Source: Asticcacaulis sp. (GTDB lineage Bacteria; Pseudomonadota; Alphaproteobacteria; Caulobacterales; Caulobacteraceae). Taken from it: a DNA stretch of 64,000 bases. The notes under the pieces are model-generated. The model was given only the letters and a program-made list of their open reading frames with translations. It searched no databases and had not been told where the DNA came from. The position numbers were made by a program, and so were the translations under genes. Of this stretch, positions 17,462 to 26,704 are shown piece by piece. Position 1 is the stretch's first letter. Each line of letters begins with the position of its first letter. The DNA lies in assembly GCA_024707255.1 (NCBI GenBank), contig JANQAC010000001.1, positions 992,001-1,056,000 of the forward strand, in the 5' to 3' direction.

Positions 17462-17794
17462 TCAGCACAGGCAGGCCACTTTATCGATCACGGGCTGGCA
17501 AAGCTCCTTGCGACCGCCGCAGCAGTCTTCGAGCAGGAAGGCCAGCAGACCTTTCACGCCCTCCATATCGGCGAAATAGCGGATGGCCCGACCTTGGCGC
17601 GAATGACGGATCAGGCCGGCCTGGGTAAGGATCGCCAGATTGGCCGACATGGTATTTTGCCGCACGCCGAGCGCTTCGCCGATTTCGCCGGCCAGTCGGC
17701 CTTCCGGCCCCGCCTGGATCAGCAGGCGAAACACATCCAGCCGGGTGTCCTGGCCGAGCGCGGAAAAGGCAGTGAGGGCGTGCAATTTATCCAT
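17462..17794 (-). CDS. arsR: Arsenic-responsive repressor ArsR
   Basis: The 110-residue winged-helix repressor has a recognition region LGVRQNTMSANLAILTQAGL. The arsenite site of classical ArsR (ELCVC-type in the DNA-binding helix) is absent. Instead there are C-terminal cysteines: Cys91 and Cys92 in DCCGG, Cys99, Cys108 and Cys110. This resembles ArsR variants that sense As(III) with a C-terminal cysteine triad. The start ATG sits directly against a symmetric operator, with no ribosome site upstream, so the mRNA may be leaderless. Confidence 0.9.
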   Translation of the reverse strand: MDKLHALTAFSALGQDTRLDVFRLLIQAGPEGRLAGEIGEALGVRQNTMSANLAILTQAGLIRHSRQGRAIRYFADMEGVKGLLAFLLEDCCGGRKELCQPVIDKVACLC

Positions 17795-17822
17795 AAATCA
17801 AGATTACATGATATATTGATTT
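17795..17822. promoter_or_regulatory. Candidate ArsR operator
   Basis: Two 7-base arms, AAATCAA (17795-17801) and TTGATTT (17816-17822), are perfectly inverted around 14 bases. They abut the arsR start codon. Symmetric ATCAA/TTGAT arms are usual for ArsR-family operators, so autoregulation of the arsenic operon is likely. Confidence 0.6.
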
Positions 17823-18022
17823 ATTCAAGGCCAATTTTGCGACCGCACAATAACTCTGTTTTTATTGTGCTTTCGGGGTAGACCTTCGCTCAGTGCCGGC
17901 TATTTTAGTCATCTGCGGTTCATCCGCAGCCGTTATGACGGGGGGAGCCGCGTGGCGTGTGTGCCGCGCATCCATGAAGGGCCTTTACTGGTTAAGGCTC
18001 GTTTCTGGGAGGCATTTGCCCC

Positions 18023-19356
18023 ATGATCAGCCTGTTGGCCAGCCTGCTTATTTCCGCCGAAGCGGCAACGATTCCGGATATAAATGCCCTTACAGGCTTC
18101 GATACCGCCGTCTGTGAAGGTGAAGGCGACGCCCGGCAACTGCCCCGGCAAAAGGCCATTGCCCAGCTTCTGGCGCGCTACCCGATTGTGGTCGATGTCG
18201 CTGATTTCAGCGGCCCGCAAACACCCCTGGCCCAGCGCGTGGCCAATGCCTGTCCGGATGACGCCTGCGCCGAAAACGAAAACAGCTACACCAAACTGAA
18301 CGCCGCCGTCGCTTCCGTACTCGATGCCCGCGAAAACAGCCAGTTACGCCTGGAGTGGACCGGTGACGGCCCGGAACCCGCCGGCCGCCCGGAGCGGATC
18401 GCCGCCTTTTTCGACCTGTCGCGCCCGACCTACACCCTCACCTGCCTGACCTCCGCGCCCCTGCCGCCCGCCGCGCCGGTCGTGGCCACCGCACCACACG
18501 ACAAAACACCGGAAACCGGTCTGCGCGCCGCCATATCGCAATGGCGCATCGCCTCGACCGTCAACGAGACCGAGAAGGACGACTATACCCAGCGCGACCC
18601 GGCTCGCCTGACCTATACCGACAATGCCGCCGACGCCGCGCCGGTCATTTCCGCCAAGGGCACCATCGCCGCACCGGCCATCGTCACCTGGGGGATCAGG
18701 CCGTGGCCACGAAGGGCTTCGGCGACATCCGCCCCTTCACCAGTTATGAGCGCATCTCCAATGTCGATGTCGCAAGCGAGGTCAATAATCTCGATCTCGG
18801 CCTGCGCGGCCATTTCCGTTTCGCCCGTAATGACGGCAAGGAAGCCTATATCGGCGGCCTGACGGCAGCCTACGAGACCGACGACCGGCTGGAATCAGCC
18901 CTCACCCGGTTCGAAGCCTCGCTCACCCTGCCGGTCAAGACCTGGCTGGACGAAAGCCTCCCGGCCTTGAGTTCCGCCGGAAACAACGCCCAGTGCCTTA
19001 TCTGCCAGACCACCAGCATGACCCTGGTGACGGACTATGTCGATGTCAGCGATCCCGGCGCCAAGGCAGCCCTCATCGACCTGCCGCAATATGCCCGCGC
19101 CGGCTTTGACGCCCAGTGGGATGTCCGCCTCAATCGCGGGCCTGACAAGCCCAGCTTTGGCTTCAACCTGCAATACAATCGCCGTCAGGATCTGAGCAAC
19201 CAGGGCGCCACGGCTGACCGCCTGATCTCGCGCGCCGCCTATTACCCCACGCCGCAGAGCCACTATGTCTTCGGCCTGGAATATGACAAGGGCAAGGACC
19301 TGACCTCGCTGACCGGTATCGACCGCTGGATGTTCACCTGGGGCTACAGGCAGTAG
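18023..19356 (+). CDS. Unknown exported envelope protein, frameshifted in this sequence
   Basis: I do not recognise the family. The 5' frame gives a short hydrophobic leader and a mixed region to about residue 220. The rest lies in a second frame from VATKGFGDIRPFTSYERI to the C-terminus DRWMFTWGYRQ. The switch falls at a run of five G (18690-18694). One added G yields 444 residues. The second half has alternating short strands and ends in aromatic residues, which suggests an outer-membrane beta-barrel or barrel-associated protein. CQTTSMT and LICQ hold two close cysteines. Function unknown. Confidence 0.65.
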
Positions 19357-19365
19357 GGCTTATCT

Positions 19366-19506
19366 CCTCCCCTGATTTATCGGGGGAGGTGGCGCCGCGA
19401 AGTCGGCGACGGAGGGGGCAGAAGGACAGTTAAGGAGGCCCCCTCCGTCAGCGACACCGGCTCTGCGAGCCTCGCGCTGACACCTCCCCCCGCTGTGCAG
19501 GGGAGG
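19366..19506. repeat. Paired inverted REP-like intergenic repeat
   Basis: Two related GC-rich units face each other. A 12-bp perfect inverted pair, GACGGAGGGGGC (19408-19419) and GCCCCCTCCGTC (19438-19449), forms the core. Each flank carries a smaller CTCCCC/GGGGAGG hairpin. A related CCTCCCC hairpin lies between groES and groEL (39922-39943). The form resembles the dispersed intergenic palindromes common in Caulobacterales genomes. Confidence 0.65.
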
Positions 19507-19561
19507 AAAAGTAAGTCCCATACCCTAGCAATTTACTCGGTTTTGTCCTATTTACGCGCGC

Positions 19562-20743
19562 ATGACCGTCTGCGCCATCCCCCTTATCCAATCGGCTGAT
19601 CTCGATGCCGCCATCGCCGCCACCCGTCTGAGTGTGGGCCTGCCGGAGGGCGCGCGCGTGGTCGCCGCCATGTCCGGCGGGGTCGATTCCACCGTGGTCG
19701 CCGCCCTGCTGCACCAGGCCGGCTATGAGGTCATCGGCGTCACACTCCAGCTTTACGATCACGGCGCAGCCCTGAAAAAGACGGGCGCCTGCTGCGCGGG
19801 CCAGGATATCCATGACGCCCGCATGGCAGCGGAAAAGATCGGCATTCCGCACTATGTGCTCGATTACGAAAGCCGGTTTCGGGATTCCGTGATCGAGGAA
19901 TTCGCCGACAGCTACCTGCGCGGCGAAACCCCGGTGCCGTGCATCCGCTGCAATCAATCGGTCAAGTTCCACGACCTGCTCGATGTCGCCCGCGATCTGG
20001 GCGCCCTTGCCATGGCCACCGGCCACTATGTCGAACGCTCTGTAGACGGACAATTGCGCCGCGCCGCCGATACTTCGCGCGACCAAAGCTATTTCCTCTT
20101 CGCCACCAAGCGCGAACAGCTCGACTTTCTGCGCTTTCCGCTGGCTGGCATCCCCAAGCCGCAGGTGCGCGATATTGCGCAGCAATTAGGTCTCAAGATC
20201 GCTCACAAGCCGGACAGCCAGGACATCTGTTTCGTGCCGGAAGGCAAGTACACCACCCTGATCAACAAACTGCGCCCGCAAGGCATGGAAAAGGGCGATA
20301 TCCGTCATATCGACGGCCGCGTGCTGGGCCAGCATGACGGCATCACCGGCTACACCATCGGCCAGCGCCGGGGGTTGAATATCGCGGTCGGTGAGCCCCT
20401 GTTCGTCACTCGCATCGATCCGGACGAAAAGGCGATCATTGTCGGCCCGCGCGAGGCCCTGCTGACCCGCGCCCTGACGCTTAAGGAAACCAACTGGCTG
20501 GGCGACGAGGCCGACCTTATGGCGGCCGCCACGGCGCAAAAGCCGGTGCTGGCCCGCGTGCGCTCCACCCGCCCGCCGGTGCCGGCGCGCCTGGTCGCCG
20601 AAGATGGCCGCATAGAAGTCGAATTCGATGGCGCCGAAGAAGGCGTAGCCCCCGGCCAGGCGTGCGTGCTTTACGATCCCGCCGATGACGGCCGCGTATT
20701 GGGCGGTGGGTTTATATCGAGCACCCGCGCGGCGATGGCATAA
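19562..20743 (+). CDS. mnmA: tRNA-specific 2-thiouridylase MnmA
   Basis: The 393-residue enzyme puts sulfur on uridine 34 of tRNA-Lys, -Glu and -Gln. The ATP-pyrophosphatase loop SGGVDST lies at residues 38-44. The first catalytic cysteine region is [11 protein letters not shown] (about 122-132) and the second is PDSQDICFV (about 217-225). [10 protein letters not shown] lies in the middle domain. The C-terminus ends [14 protein letters not shown] second copy of that last stretch follows 90 bases downstream. The start ATG 19562 agrees with the family. Confidence 0.95.
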   Translation: MTVCAIPLIQSADLDAAIAATRLSVGLPEGARVVAAMSGGVDSTVVAALLHQAGYEVIGVTLQLYDHGAALKKTGACCAGQDIHDARMAAEKIGIPHYVLDYESRFRDSVIEEFADSYLRGETPVPCIRCNQSVKFHDLLDVARDLGALAMATGHYVERSVDGQLRRAADTSRDQSYFLFATKREQLDFLRFPLAGIPKPQVRDIAQQLGLKIAHKPDSQDICFVPEGKYTTLINKLRPQGMEKGDIRHIDGRVLGQHDGITGYTIGQRRGLNIAVGEPLFVTRIDPDEKAIIVGPREALLTRALTLKETNWLGDEADLMAAATAQKPVLARVRSTRPPVPARLVAEDGRIEVEFDGAEEGVAPGQACVLYDPADDGRVLGGGFISSTRAAMA

Positions 20744-20791
20744 GCGCCGCCTCGCTTTTTTGCATTTGCCCTTTCGCATGGCTCAAGGGTG

Positions 20792-20836
20792 GGCGGCGGA
20801 TTTATCGCCTCCACACGCGCTGCAATGGCGTCATAA
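20792..20836 (+). repeat. Duplicated 3' end of mnmA
   Basis: This stretch reads GGGFIASTRAAMAS and a stop in frame. It nearly copies the last codons of mnmA at 20702-20743 ([13 protein letters not shown] and stop) with several synonymous changes. It is not preceded by more mnmA sequence. It looks like the scar of a recombination or gene replacement that left the old 3' end behind. Confidence 0.65.
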
Positions 20837-20897
20837 TACCGGTTGCACCGATAGACCCAACAATATATCGTATATGAAATATTGTTGGGAGGTCTCC

Positions 20898-21671
20898 ATG
20901 AAGCCCTTGGTTCGCGTCGCCCTGTTCCTGTCTTGCGCGCCGTTCACGGCTCATGCTCAAATCGCCCCTGATTTGACCACTCCAGGCACAGCACCCATCA
21001 GCGCCGAAGCGCCGGAAACCGTCATCACCGTCACCGAAAGCGCCAACCTGCGCTTCCTGGCCGACCAGAAGGGCTATGACGGCCATTCCGCGGCCAATTA
21101 TCTGTTCGTCGTGCCGGCCAAAACCAATATCCTCGGCAAACAAGGCGGCGGCCCCGGCATCGATACCGGCAAATGGCCGGAAGGCGTGTCGCTTGTCCTG
21201 CTCATTCGCGGCAATGTCTATGGCGGCGGCGGCAATGGCGGCGATGGCGGTGACACCCCGATGATGCGTGACGGCACCCGTGGTGGTGACGCCATCTATG
21301 TCCAGGCGCCAATCGGCATTGCCATAGCTAAAGGCGGCTCGGTCAAGGCTGGCGGTGGTGGCGGCGCAGGCGCGGATGGCATCGGTTCGGGCGGCGGCGG
21401 CGGTTTCCCCAATGGCAAGGGCGGTGAAGGCGGCAGCGCGCTGCAAGGCGATGGCGGCACCCTCGTGGCCGGTAACCGCGGCTATTACGGCACGCCCGGC
21501 GGCGGCGGCAAGGGCGGCCAGCGCGGCGCTCCGGGGGGCGATGGCGGCAATGCCGGACAGCCAGGACAATCACTCAATCGCGTGGGCGGCGGCGAAGGCT
21601 TCGCCATCCGCACGAATGATTTCCCCGTTATGCTTGATAATAAGGGCGACCTGCGCGGCCAGATTGGCTAG
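20898..21671 (+). CDS. Secreted glycine-rich protein, phage-adhesin-like
   Basis: From ATG 20898 (GGGAGG at 20888-20893) the product has 257 residues with a clear signal peptide ending near AHAQ. Residues about 95-240 are dominated by Gly-rich stretches such as GGGGNGGDGGD, GGGGGAGADGIGSGGGGG and GGGGKGGQRGAPGGDGG. Between them lie GGDAIYVQAPIGIAI and the ending AIRTNDFPVMLDNKGDLRGQIG. This layout resembles the glycine-rich tip domains of phage tail adhesins, where such runs pack as polyglycine-II helices. I infer the fold from composition. Here it has a Sec signal and no phage neighbours. Function unknown, perhaps a surface adhesin. Confidence 0.7.
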   Translation: MKPLVRVALFLSCAPFTAHAQIAPDLTTPGTAPISAEAPETVITVTESANLRFLADQKGYDGHSAANYLFVVPAKTNILGKQGGGPGIDTGKWPEGVSLVLLIRGNVYGGGGNGGDGGDTPMMRDGTRGGDAIYVQAPIGIAIAKGGSVKAGGGGGAGADGIGSGGGGGFPNGKGGEGGSALQGDGGTLVAGNRGYYGTPGGGGKGGQRGAPGGDGGNAGQPGQSLNRVGGGEGFAIRTNDFPVMLDNKGDLRGQIG

Positions 21672-21681
21672 ACGCCCCCGG

Positions 21682-22467
21682 CTAGGCGATGTCGGCGCTG
21701 TACCAGTCGCCGCGCGCGGTAACCTCGACCGGCATCCCGAACAGGTCCGTCAGGTGGGCGCTGTCAAGCAGTTCGGCCTTGCCGCCTTCGTGCAGAACCT
21801 TGCCGTCGCGCAGCAGGACGATATGGCCGATCTCCGGCAGGATTTCCTCGATATGATGGGTGACCATGATCAGGGTGGTATTGGCGGCCAGCCGGCGCAG
21901 GGATTCGAGGAATATCCGCCGCGAGGCCGGATCGAGCCCAGCGCACGGCTCATCGAGCAGCAGCGCTTTCGGCCTGTGAACCAGCGCCCGCGCGATCAGC
22001 ACACGCCTGGCCTCGCCGGTCGAAAGGGTCGACATGTCGCGGCCGATCAGATGATCGGCGCCGGCCTGGACGAGCGCTTCCCGGCTACGCACCCGCATCT
22101 CATCGCTGACGGCGTGCTGCTTCCACAGGCCGCGCGCCGCGAAGAAGCCGGAGACGACGCAATCGAAGACCTCCAGCGGCGGATGGGCGTCGAAATCGAG
22201 TTGCATGGAAGACGACACGATCCCCATCAGGCTGCGCAGCTCGGTGACGTTCCAGCGCTCATGGCCAAACAGCGACACATGGCCACCTGCCAGCGGATAA
22301 AGCTGGCGCGTGATCAGCTTGACGAGGGTGGACTTGCCGGAGCCGTTCGGTCCCAGTATGGCGGTATGCTGGCCGACCTTAAGCGTCAAGCTGAAGCCAT
22401 CGAGCAGATAACGTTTGCCGCGCACCACCGAGGCGTCGCGTATGGTAAGCAGGGACAGGTCGGACAT
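21682..22467 (-). CDS. ABC transporter ATP-binding protein
   Basis: The 261-residue ATPase has Walker A GPNGSGKST, signature LSTGEARRVLIARAL, Walker B ALLLDEPCAGLD and a switch histidine in VTHHIEEILPEI. The layout matches solitary ModF/YlmA-like ATPases. No permease or binding protein gene adjoins it, so its partner and substrate cannot be named. The gene is divergent from the TonB-dependent receptor, with a 154-base intergenic region. Its stop is 11 bases from that of the glycine-rich protein gene. Confidence 0.88.
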   Translation of the reverse strand: MSDLSLLTIRDASVVRGKRYLLDGFSLTLKVGQHTAILGPNGSGKSTLVKLITRQLYPLAGGHVSLFGHERWNVTELRSLMGIVSSSMQLDFDAHPPLEVFDCVVSGFFAARGLWKQHAVSDEMRVRSREALVQAGADHLIGRDMSTLSTGEARRVLIARALVHRPKALLLDEPCAGLDPASRRIFLESLRRLAANTTLIMVTHHIEEILPEIGHIVLLRDGKVLHEGGKAELLDSAHLTDLFGMPVEVTARGDWYSADIA

Positions 22468-22621
22468 GGGCGGTTACTTACAGGGTCTTTGATCGAAATA
22501 CCATCGCGGACACCACAATCTGCTGTGCAGGCCCGCTTGATTTCGGGCGGGATTTACTTTCATCTGCCAGTGGAGCCATGCTCAGGGGGCGGACATAAGC
22601 CGGAAACATATTTCCATATAC

Positions 22622-24679
22622 ATGCTGATCGGCCTCCTGAGCATGGCGGCTACAGCCGCCTGCGCGCAGGACAGTCAGCCGCCCGCCACCGATGAAGCCA
22701 CAACGCAAGTCATCGTCAAGGGCGAGAAACGCAAAGCAACGGACCGCGACGTTTATGAGGTCGACAAGGATGTCCAGGCCGCTGACGGCACAGTGGCCGA
22801 CGCCCTGAACAAGGTGCCCGGCGTGGCGGTTGATCCCGCAGGCAACATTACCCTGCGCGGCCGACATGTCGAAATCTATGTCGACGGCCATCCGTCGCTC
22901 ATCCTGACTGGTGATAATCGCAGCGCGGCGCTCAGGGCCATGCCATCGCGATATATTTCCTCGATCGAGGTAATATCCACGCCGGGCGCCCAGTTCGGTT
23001 CGCAAGGTTCCGGCGGCATCATCAATCTGGTAACGAGTCATGGCCTGCCCGACAGTTGGTCCGGCACAACCGGCATAAGGACTATATCGACGGGCGGAAT
23101 CGATTCAAACGCCTTTCTCAACTGGCATACCGGCAAGCTGACGGCCAGCGGTTTTCTTTACTATAACCACACTGTGTCAGATACGGCGTCCAGCCAGAGC
23201 CTGAGCCCGTTTGATACCACAGGCCTGCCGCTTCAAACCACCGACAGCCAAGGCGTTTCCCATTCTGTCACGGGCGGCCCCAATGCCTCCGGTAATTTCG
23301 AATATGAGATTGGCCCCGATGACCGGCTGCGCGGCCAGGCCAGCTTCATGCAGATGAGGCTCCGCTCCGGCGGTGTGACACGCTACACGGTATATAATGC
23401 CAGCGGCCTGGAAAATCCGTATACGGACGAAAATACCGGGCAGATGAATATGGACAGCGGCACTCTGGGCCTCGGCTGGACCCATTACGGAAAAAAGCCG
23501 GACGAGACCCTCAGGATCGATGGCATTCTCTCCCGCCGGGGCAGCGATTTCAGCTTTCAGGACCAGTATTCGGGGGGCCAGCAGAGCTTTAATGCGGTGC
23601 AAAACCGAAGCGAAACCCGTACGGCGGATTTCACCCTCGATTACAACACGACCGTGGGCGACGACCAGTTGTCCGCCGGTCTGCAGCTGACCCAGGCGCA
23701 CGAGACCACCCGCAACTCCGGCACAATGGCGGCGTTCGACAGCGCGTTCGACTACAGACAGACCCTGTCCGCCGCCTATCTCACCTGGCAGAAGGAGTTC
23801 GGTGACAAATGGACGGTGCTCGCAGGCCTGCGTTCCGAAACGCTTGAACTCGACACCAACCTGATCAGCTCGGACACCACCGGACATGTCACCGATACCC
23901 GCCTGAATCCCAGCTTTTTCGCTACCTATGTCATGTCGCCGAAAGCCCGGTGGCGGTTCAGCTATGCTCACCGCCTGCAAAGACCTCAGCCGCGCGACCT
24001 CAACCCTTACGTCGCCTATATCAACGCCACGCACCTGAGCTCAGGCAATCCGCACCTGCGTCCACAGGAAACCGGCGCCTGGGAGGCGACCTATGAATAT
24101 ACCGACAAAGGCACCAGCTATACGGTTCGCGGCTTCTATAACCGCGACGAACATCTCATCACCGCCGCGAGCATAGCCGAAACCGACAGCGCCGGCAACG
24201 CGATCATCAGGACCATGGCGGTGAATTCCGGCACGGCGACGGCCATTGGCATAGCAATGAACGGCAACCGCCGCCTGTCGTCGAAACTGTACCTGAACGC
24301 GGATATCACGCTCCAGACCATGCGGGTGCCGGATTTCGGCCGGTCCGGCTCACAGTCCCTGACCGCAATCAACGGCAGTTTCGGCTTCGGCTACACCCTC
24401 TCCACCAAGGACAATATCAACTTTAGCTTCAATAGTATCGGCAAACGCCTGACCGGCCAGGGCTACATGTCGTCCTTTGCCTACGATAACCTGTCCTGGA
24501 GCCACAGCCTCACACAGAAAGTGCAATTGAGCGTCTATCTGAGCAATATACTGCGCATGAACAAGACGTTTTTCGTCACCGACTCGAATGTCCTGCGTAG
24601 CCGCTCCGTGACAAGCCCGCAAAGCCCGACGCTGTCCATATCGCTGAGCCGCAGTTTTGGTGGGTTTTCCAAGCCATAA
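22622..24679 (+). CDS. TonB-dependent outer-membrane receptor
   Basis: The 685-residue product has a short signal peptide (MLIGLLSMAATAACAQ). The plug domain follows (GTVADALNKVPGVAVDPAGNITLRGRHVEIYVDG, residues about 55-130), then a large beta-barrel. The barrel resembles the outer-membrane beta-barrel type of small TonB receptors. It ends LSRSFGGFSKP rather than in a terminal aromatic residue. It imports a siderophore, vitamin or glycan piece, and the ligand cannot be told. No carboxypeptidase-like extension is present. ATG 22622 has no strong ribosome site. Confidence 0.88.
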   Translation: MLIGLLSMAATAACAQDSQPPATDEATTQVIVKGEKRKATDRDVYEVDKDVQAADGTVADALNKVPGVAVDPAGNITLRGRHVEIYVDGHPSLILTGDNRSAALRAMPSRYISSIEVISTPGAQFGSQGSGGIINLVTSHGLPDSWSGTTGIRTISTGGIDSNAFLNWHTGKLTASGFLYYNHTVSDTASSQSLSPFDTTGLPLQTTDSQGVSHSVTGGPNASGNFEYEIGPDDRLRGQASFMQMRLRSGGVTRYTVYNASGLENPYTDENTGQMNMDSGTLGLGWTHYGKKPDETLRIDGILSRRGSDFSFQDQYSGGQQSFNAVQNRSETRTADFTLDYNTTVGDDQLSAGLQLTQAHETTRNSGTMAAFDSAFDYRQTLSAAYLTWQKEFGDKWTVLAGLRSETLELDTNLISSDTTGHVTDTRLNPSFFATYVMSPKARWRFSYAHRLQRPQPRDLNPYVAYINATHLSSGNPHLRPQETGAWEATYEYTDKGTSYTVRGFYNRDEHLITAASIAETDSAGNAIIRTMAVNSGTATAIGIAMNGNRRLSSKLYLNADITLQTMRVPDFGRSGSQSLTAINGSFGFGYTLSTKDNINFSFNSIGKRLTGQGYMSSFAYDNLSWSHSLTQKVQLSVYLSNILRMNKTFFVTDSNVLRSRSVTSPQSPTLSISLSRSFGGFSKP

Positions 24680-24747
24680 AAATCAGAATTGACTGAGGTG
24701 CCTTGCCACTGCGCTACCGCGTTACAGGGTCAGGGGCGTAACGGCCC

Positions 24748-24824
24748 TGGTGGTTGGAGGCGGGATCGAACCGCCGACCTGTGGGTTATGAATCCACCGC
24801 TCTAACCATCTGAGCTACCCAACC
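24748..24824 (-). tRNA. tRNA-Met (CAT anticodon), elongator type
   Basis: Read on the minus strand, the 77-base cloverleaf begins GGTTGGG and ends TCCAACC-A-CCA with CCA encoded. The D arm holds AGCTCAGATGGTTAGAGC, the anticodon loop is TTCATAA with CAT, and the T arm is GGCGGTTCGATCCCGCC. The first acceptor pair is a normal G-C, unlike bacterial initiator tRNA. Pair 31-39 of the anticodon stem is an A-C mismatch in this sequence. Confidence 0.93.
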
Positions 24825-24905
24825 GTACCAGTGTCCGTATGAGAGCGGATGGCTCACGCTCCCGGAGGGAGGGCCTATAGCCAATATGTCTGCGGCATTC
24901 AAGGG

Positions 24906-25940
24906 CTAGATTATGTGTTTCTGTGCAATTTGTTCGAGCGTCTTCACCAGGCGCGCCTGGCCGGCTTCCAGGCTGAACTGCGACAGGGCATGGCTTTGCG
25001 CGGCGCGGGCCTTTTCGAGCGTGGTTTTCCAGTCGGAAAGCGCCAGGGCGATGGCCGCCGCCAACCCTTCCGGGTCTTCCGCCGCGCACAATTGCCCCAG
25101 CGCGCCATGCTGTAAAATCTCCTTCGGCCCGTCGATATCGGTGGCCACCACCGGCACGCCCGCCGCCATGCTTTCGGCCACCACCAGGCCGAATGGCTCG
25201 ACGCGCGACGGCAGGACGAACAGGTCCAGGCCATGCAGGTAATCCGCCGGCTCTTCGATCCAGCCGGCGAAATGGACGCGATCTGAGACACCTTCATCGA
25301 TGATCAGGCGCGTCAGGCGCGGCATTTCCGGCCCGTCGCCGGCGATTTTCAGCACCGCCGCCACGCCCCGCGCCTTCAGCAGGGCCATGGCGCGCACCAT
25401 GACATCTATGCCCTTGTTGACATGCAGGCGGCCGAGTGTCCCCAGCACCGGCGTGCCCGCCGGCGCCGGCTTGACCGGGCGTTCGTGCAGCGGGCCGAAA
25501 TTGGCGACCGTGAACAGGGGCATATCCGGATGCGCCGCCGCCACGCTGTCATGCACCGAATCGGACACGCAAATGGCGGCGCGCAGGCGGCTGAGCTGGC
25601 CCTTGTGACGGAAATTATGCACCACCTGAACCGTCTTTTCCGCCGTGCCGAGAAAGGGCAGGAGCGCAATGCCGGTGGCGCGGTTGCCGTGAGTCAGCAC
25701 GATATCCGGCCGGAAGTCGCGGGCGATGCGGCGCAAGGCCAGCGCGGCAAACGGATCGTGATTGACCAGGGCATTGACCGACCGGAAGCGCTCCGGCGGC
25801 AAATGATGCGCCAGCACGCCATCGCTGTGGCCGAGGCTCAAGACATCAATACCGGCGGCCGTCATCGCCTCGTGGTAGCGCAGGGACATGGTTTCGACGC
25901 CACCGCGCACCTGGGCCAGCATGATATTGAGGACGCGCAT
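24906..25940 (-). CDS. Glycosyltransferase family 4
   Basis: The 344-residue protein has the GT-B layout. The N-terminal half holds VRGGVETMSLRYHEAM. The C-terminal half holds the nucleotide-sugar site VLGTLGRLHVNKGIDVMV, KIAGDGPEMPRL and the EX7E-type motif in PSRVEPFGLVVAESMAAGVPVVAT. Such enzymes retain anomeric configuration and build surface polysaccharide or lipopolysaccharide. It stands alone, with no other glycan biosynthesis genes nearby, so acceptor and sugar are unknown. Confidence 0.9.
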   Translation of the reverse strand: MRVLNIMLAQVRGGVETMSLRYHEAMTAAGIDVLSLGHSDGVLAHHLPPERFRSVNALVNHDPFAALALRRIARDFRPDIVLTHGNRATGIALLPFLGTAEKTVQVVHNFRHKGQLSRLRAAICVSDSVHDSVAAAHPDMPLFTVANFGPLHERPVKPAPAGTPVLGTLGRLHVNKGIDVMVRAMALLKARGVAAVLKIAGDGPEMPRLTRLIIDEGVSDRVHFAGWIEEPADYLHGLDLFVLPSRVEPFGLVVAESMAAGVPVVATDIDGPKEILQHGALGQLCAAEDPEGLAAAIALALSDWKTTLEKARAAQSHALSQFSLEAGQARLVKTLEQIAQKHII

Positions 25941-26074
25941 GGAGGACTTATCCGGAGGCAGACGAAAATGTAGGCGGTATCGTACATATATTCGGCGGAA
26001 TTACAGCCCTTTGCCGCCAATTTCGTTCATGGATGTCCATTAGCCGCAGTTTTGTTTCATTTGTCGCCTCTTCG

Positions 26075-26148
26075 CGCGTTTTTGGGTAGAAATTTCCGCT
26101 GTTTATGCCCAGTAATAGAGGACTGCCGTGCATTGCCGCGTTTTTGGG
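26075..26148. promoter_or_regulatory. Direct repeats upstream of the Lrp-type gene
   Basis: The 12-base sequence CGCGTTTTTGGG occurs at 26075-26086 and again at 26137-26148. Each copy is followed closely by an AAATTT element. The start-to-start distance is 62 bases, about six helical turns. Lrp-type proteins bind phased sites and often regulate themselves, so this is a candidate autoregulatory operator. Confidence 0.45.
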
Positions 26149-26156
26149 GGTAAATT

Positions 26157-26675
26157 TTGTCCGATCTGATCGATGAACTCGACGCACGTATCCTGGAACT
26201 GATCCAGGAAGACGCCTCGCTTTCGGTGGCCGACCTGGCGGAGCGTGTCGGCCTGTCGCCTTCGCCTTGCTGGCGCCGCATCAAGCGGCTGGAAGACCTG
26301 GGCGTGGTTCGCAAGCGCGTGACGGTGCTCGATGCCGAAAAGCTGGGCCTCAGTTTCGAGGTCTATATCTCGGTCAAGCTGGCCCTGCCCTCGCGCGCCA
26401 ATCTGGAAGCCTTCGAGGCGCGGCTGGAAAACTGGCCGGAAGTCGTCAGTTGCCAGACCGTCACCGGCCACGAGGACTATATGCTGCGGGTGATGACGCG
26501 CGACATGCACGCCTATGACGACTTCCTGCGCGACAAGCTGCTGGCCTCGGATCTGGTCTCCGGCGTCGAAAGCCGGATCATCATGCGCAGCGTCCGCCAG
26601 ACCACGGCTGTGCCGATCAGCCTGGTGGTCGACATGACGAAGGCTGCGCCGTTGTCTAAAGCTACCGAAAAGTAG
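26157..26675 (+). CDS. Lrp/AsnC-family transcriptional regulator
   Basis: The 172-residue product starts with TTG at 26157. The N-terminal helix-turn-helix is ELIQEDASLSVADLAERVGLSPSPCWRRIKRLEDLGVV. The RAM ligand-binding domain follows, with VVSCQTVTGHEDYMLRVMTRDMHAYDDFL. Members sense amino acids and act as octamers wrapping DNA. The neighbours give no target. Two 12-base direct repeats precede the start. Confidence 0.92.
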   Translation: MSDLIDELDARILELIQEDASLSVADLAERVGLSPSPCWRRIKRLEDLGVVRKRVTVLDAEKLGLSFEVYISVKLALPSRANLEAFEARLENWPEVVSCQTVTGHEDYMLRVMTRDMHAYDDFLRDKLLASDLVSGVESRIIMRSVRQTTAVPISLVVDMTKAAPLSKATEK

Positions 26676-26704
26676 CAATATCGCACATCAAAAAGAGGGG
26701 GCAT

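Noticed and set aside
21220..21560. Glycine-rich repeats as a tandem DNA repeat or CRISPR-like array
   Set aside because: The repeats are protein composition (GGC/GGT codons) without fixed DNA unit or spacers.
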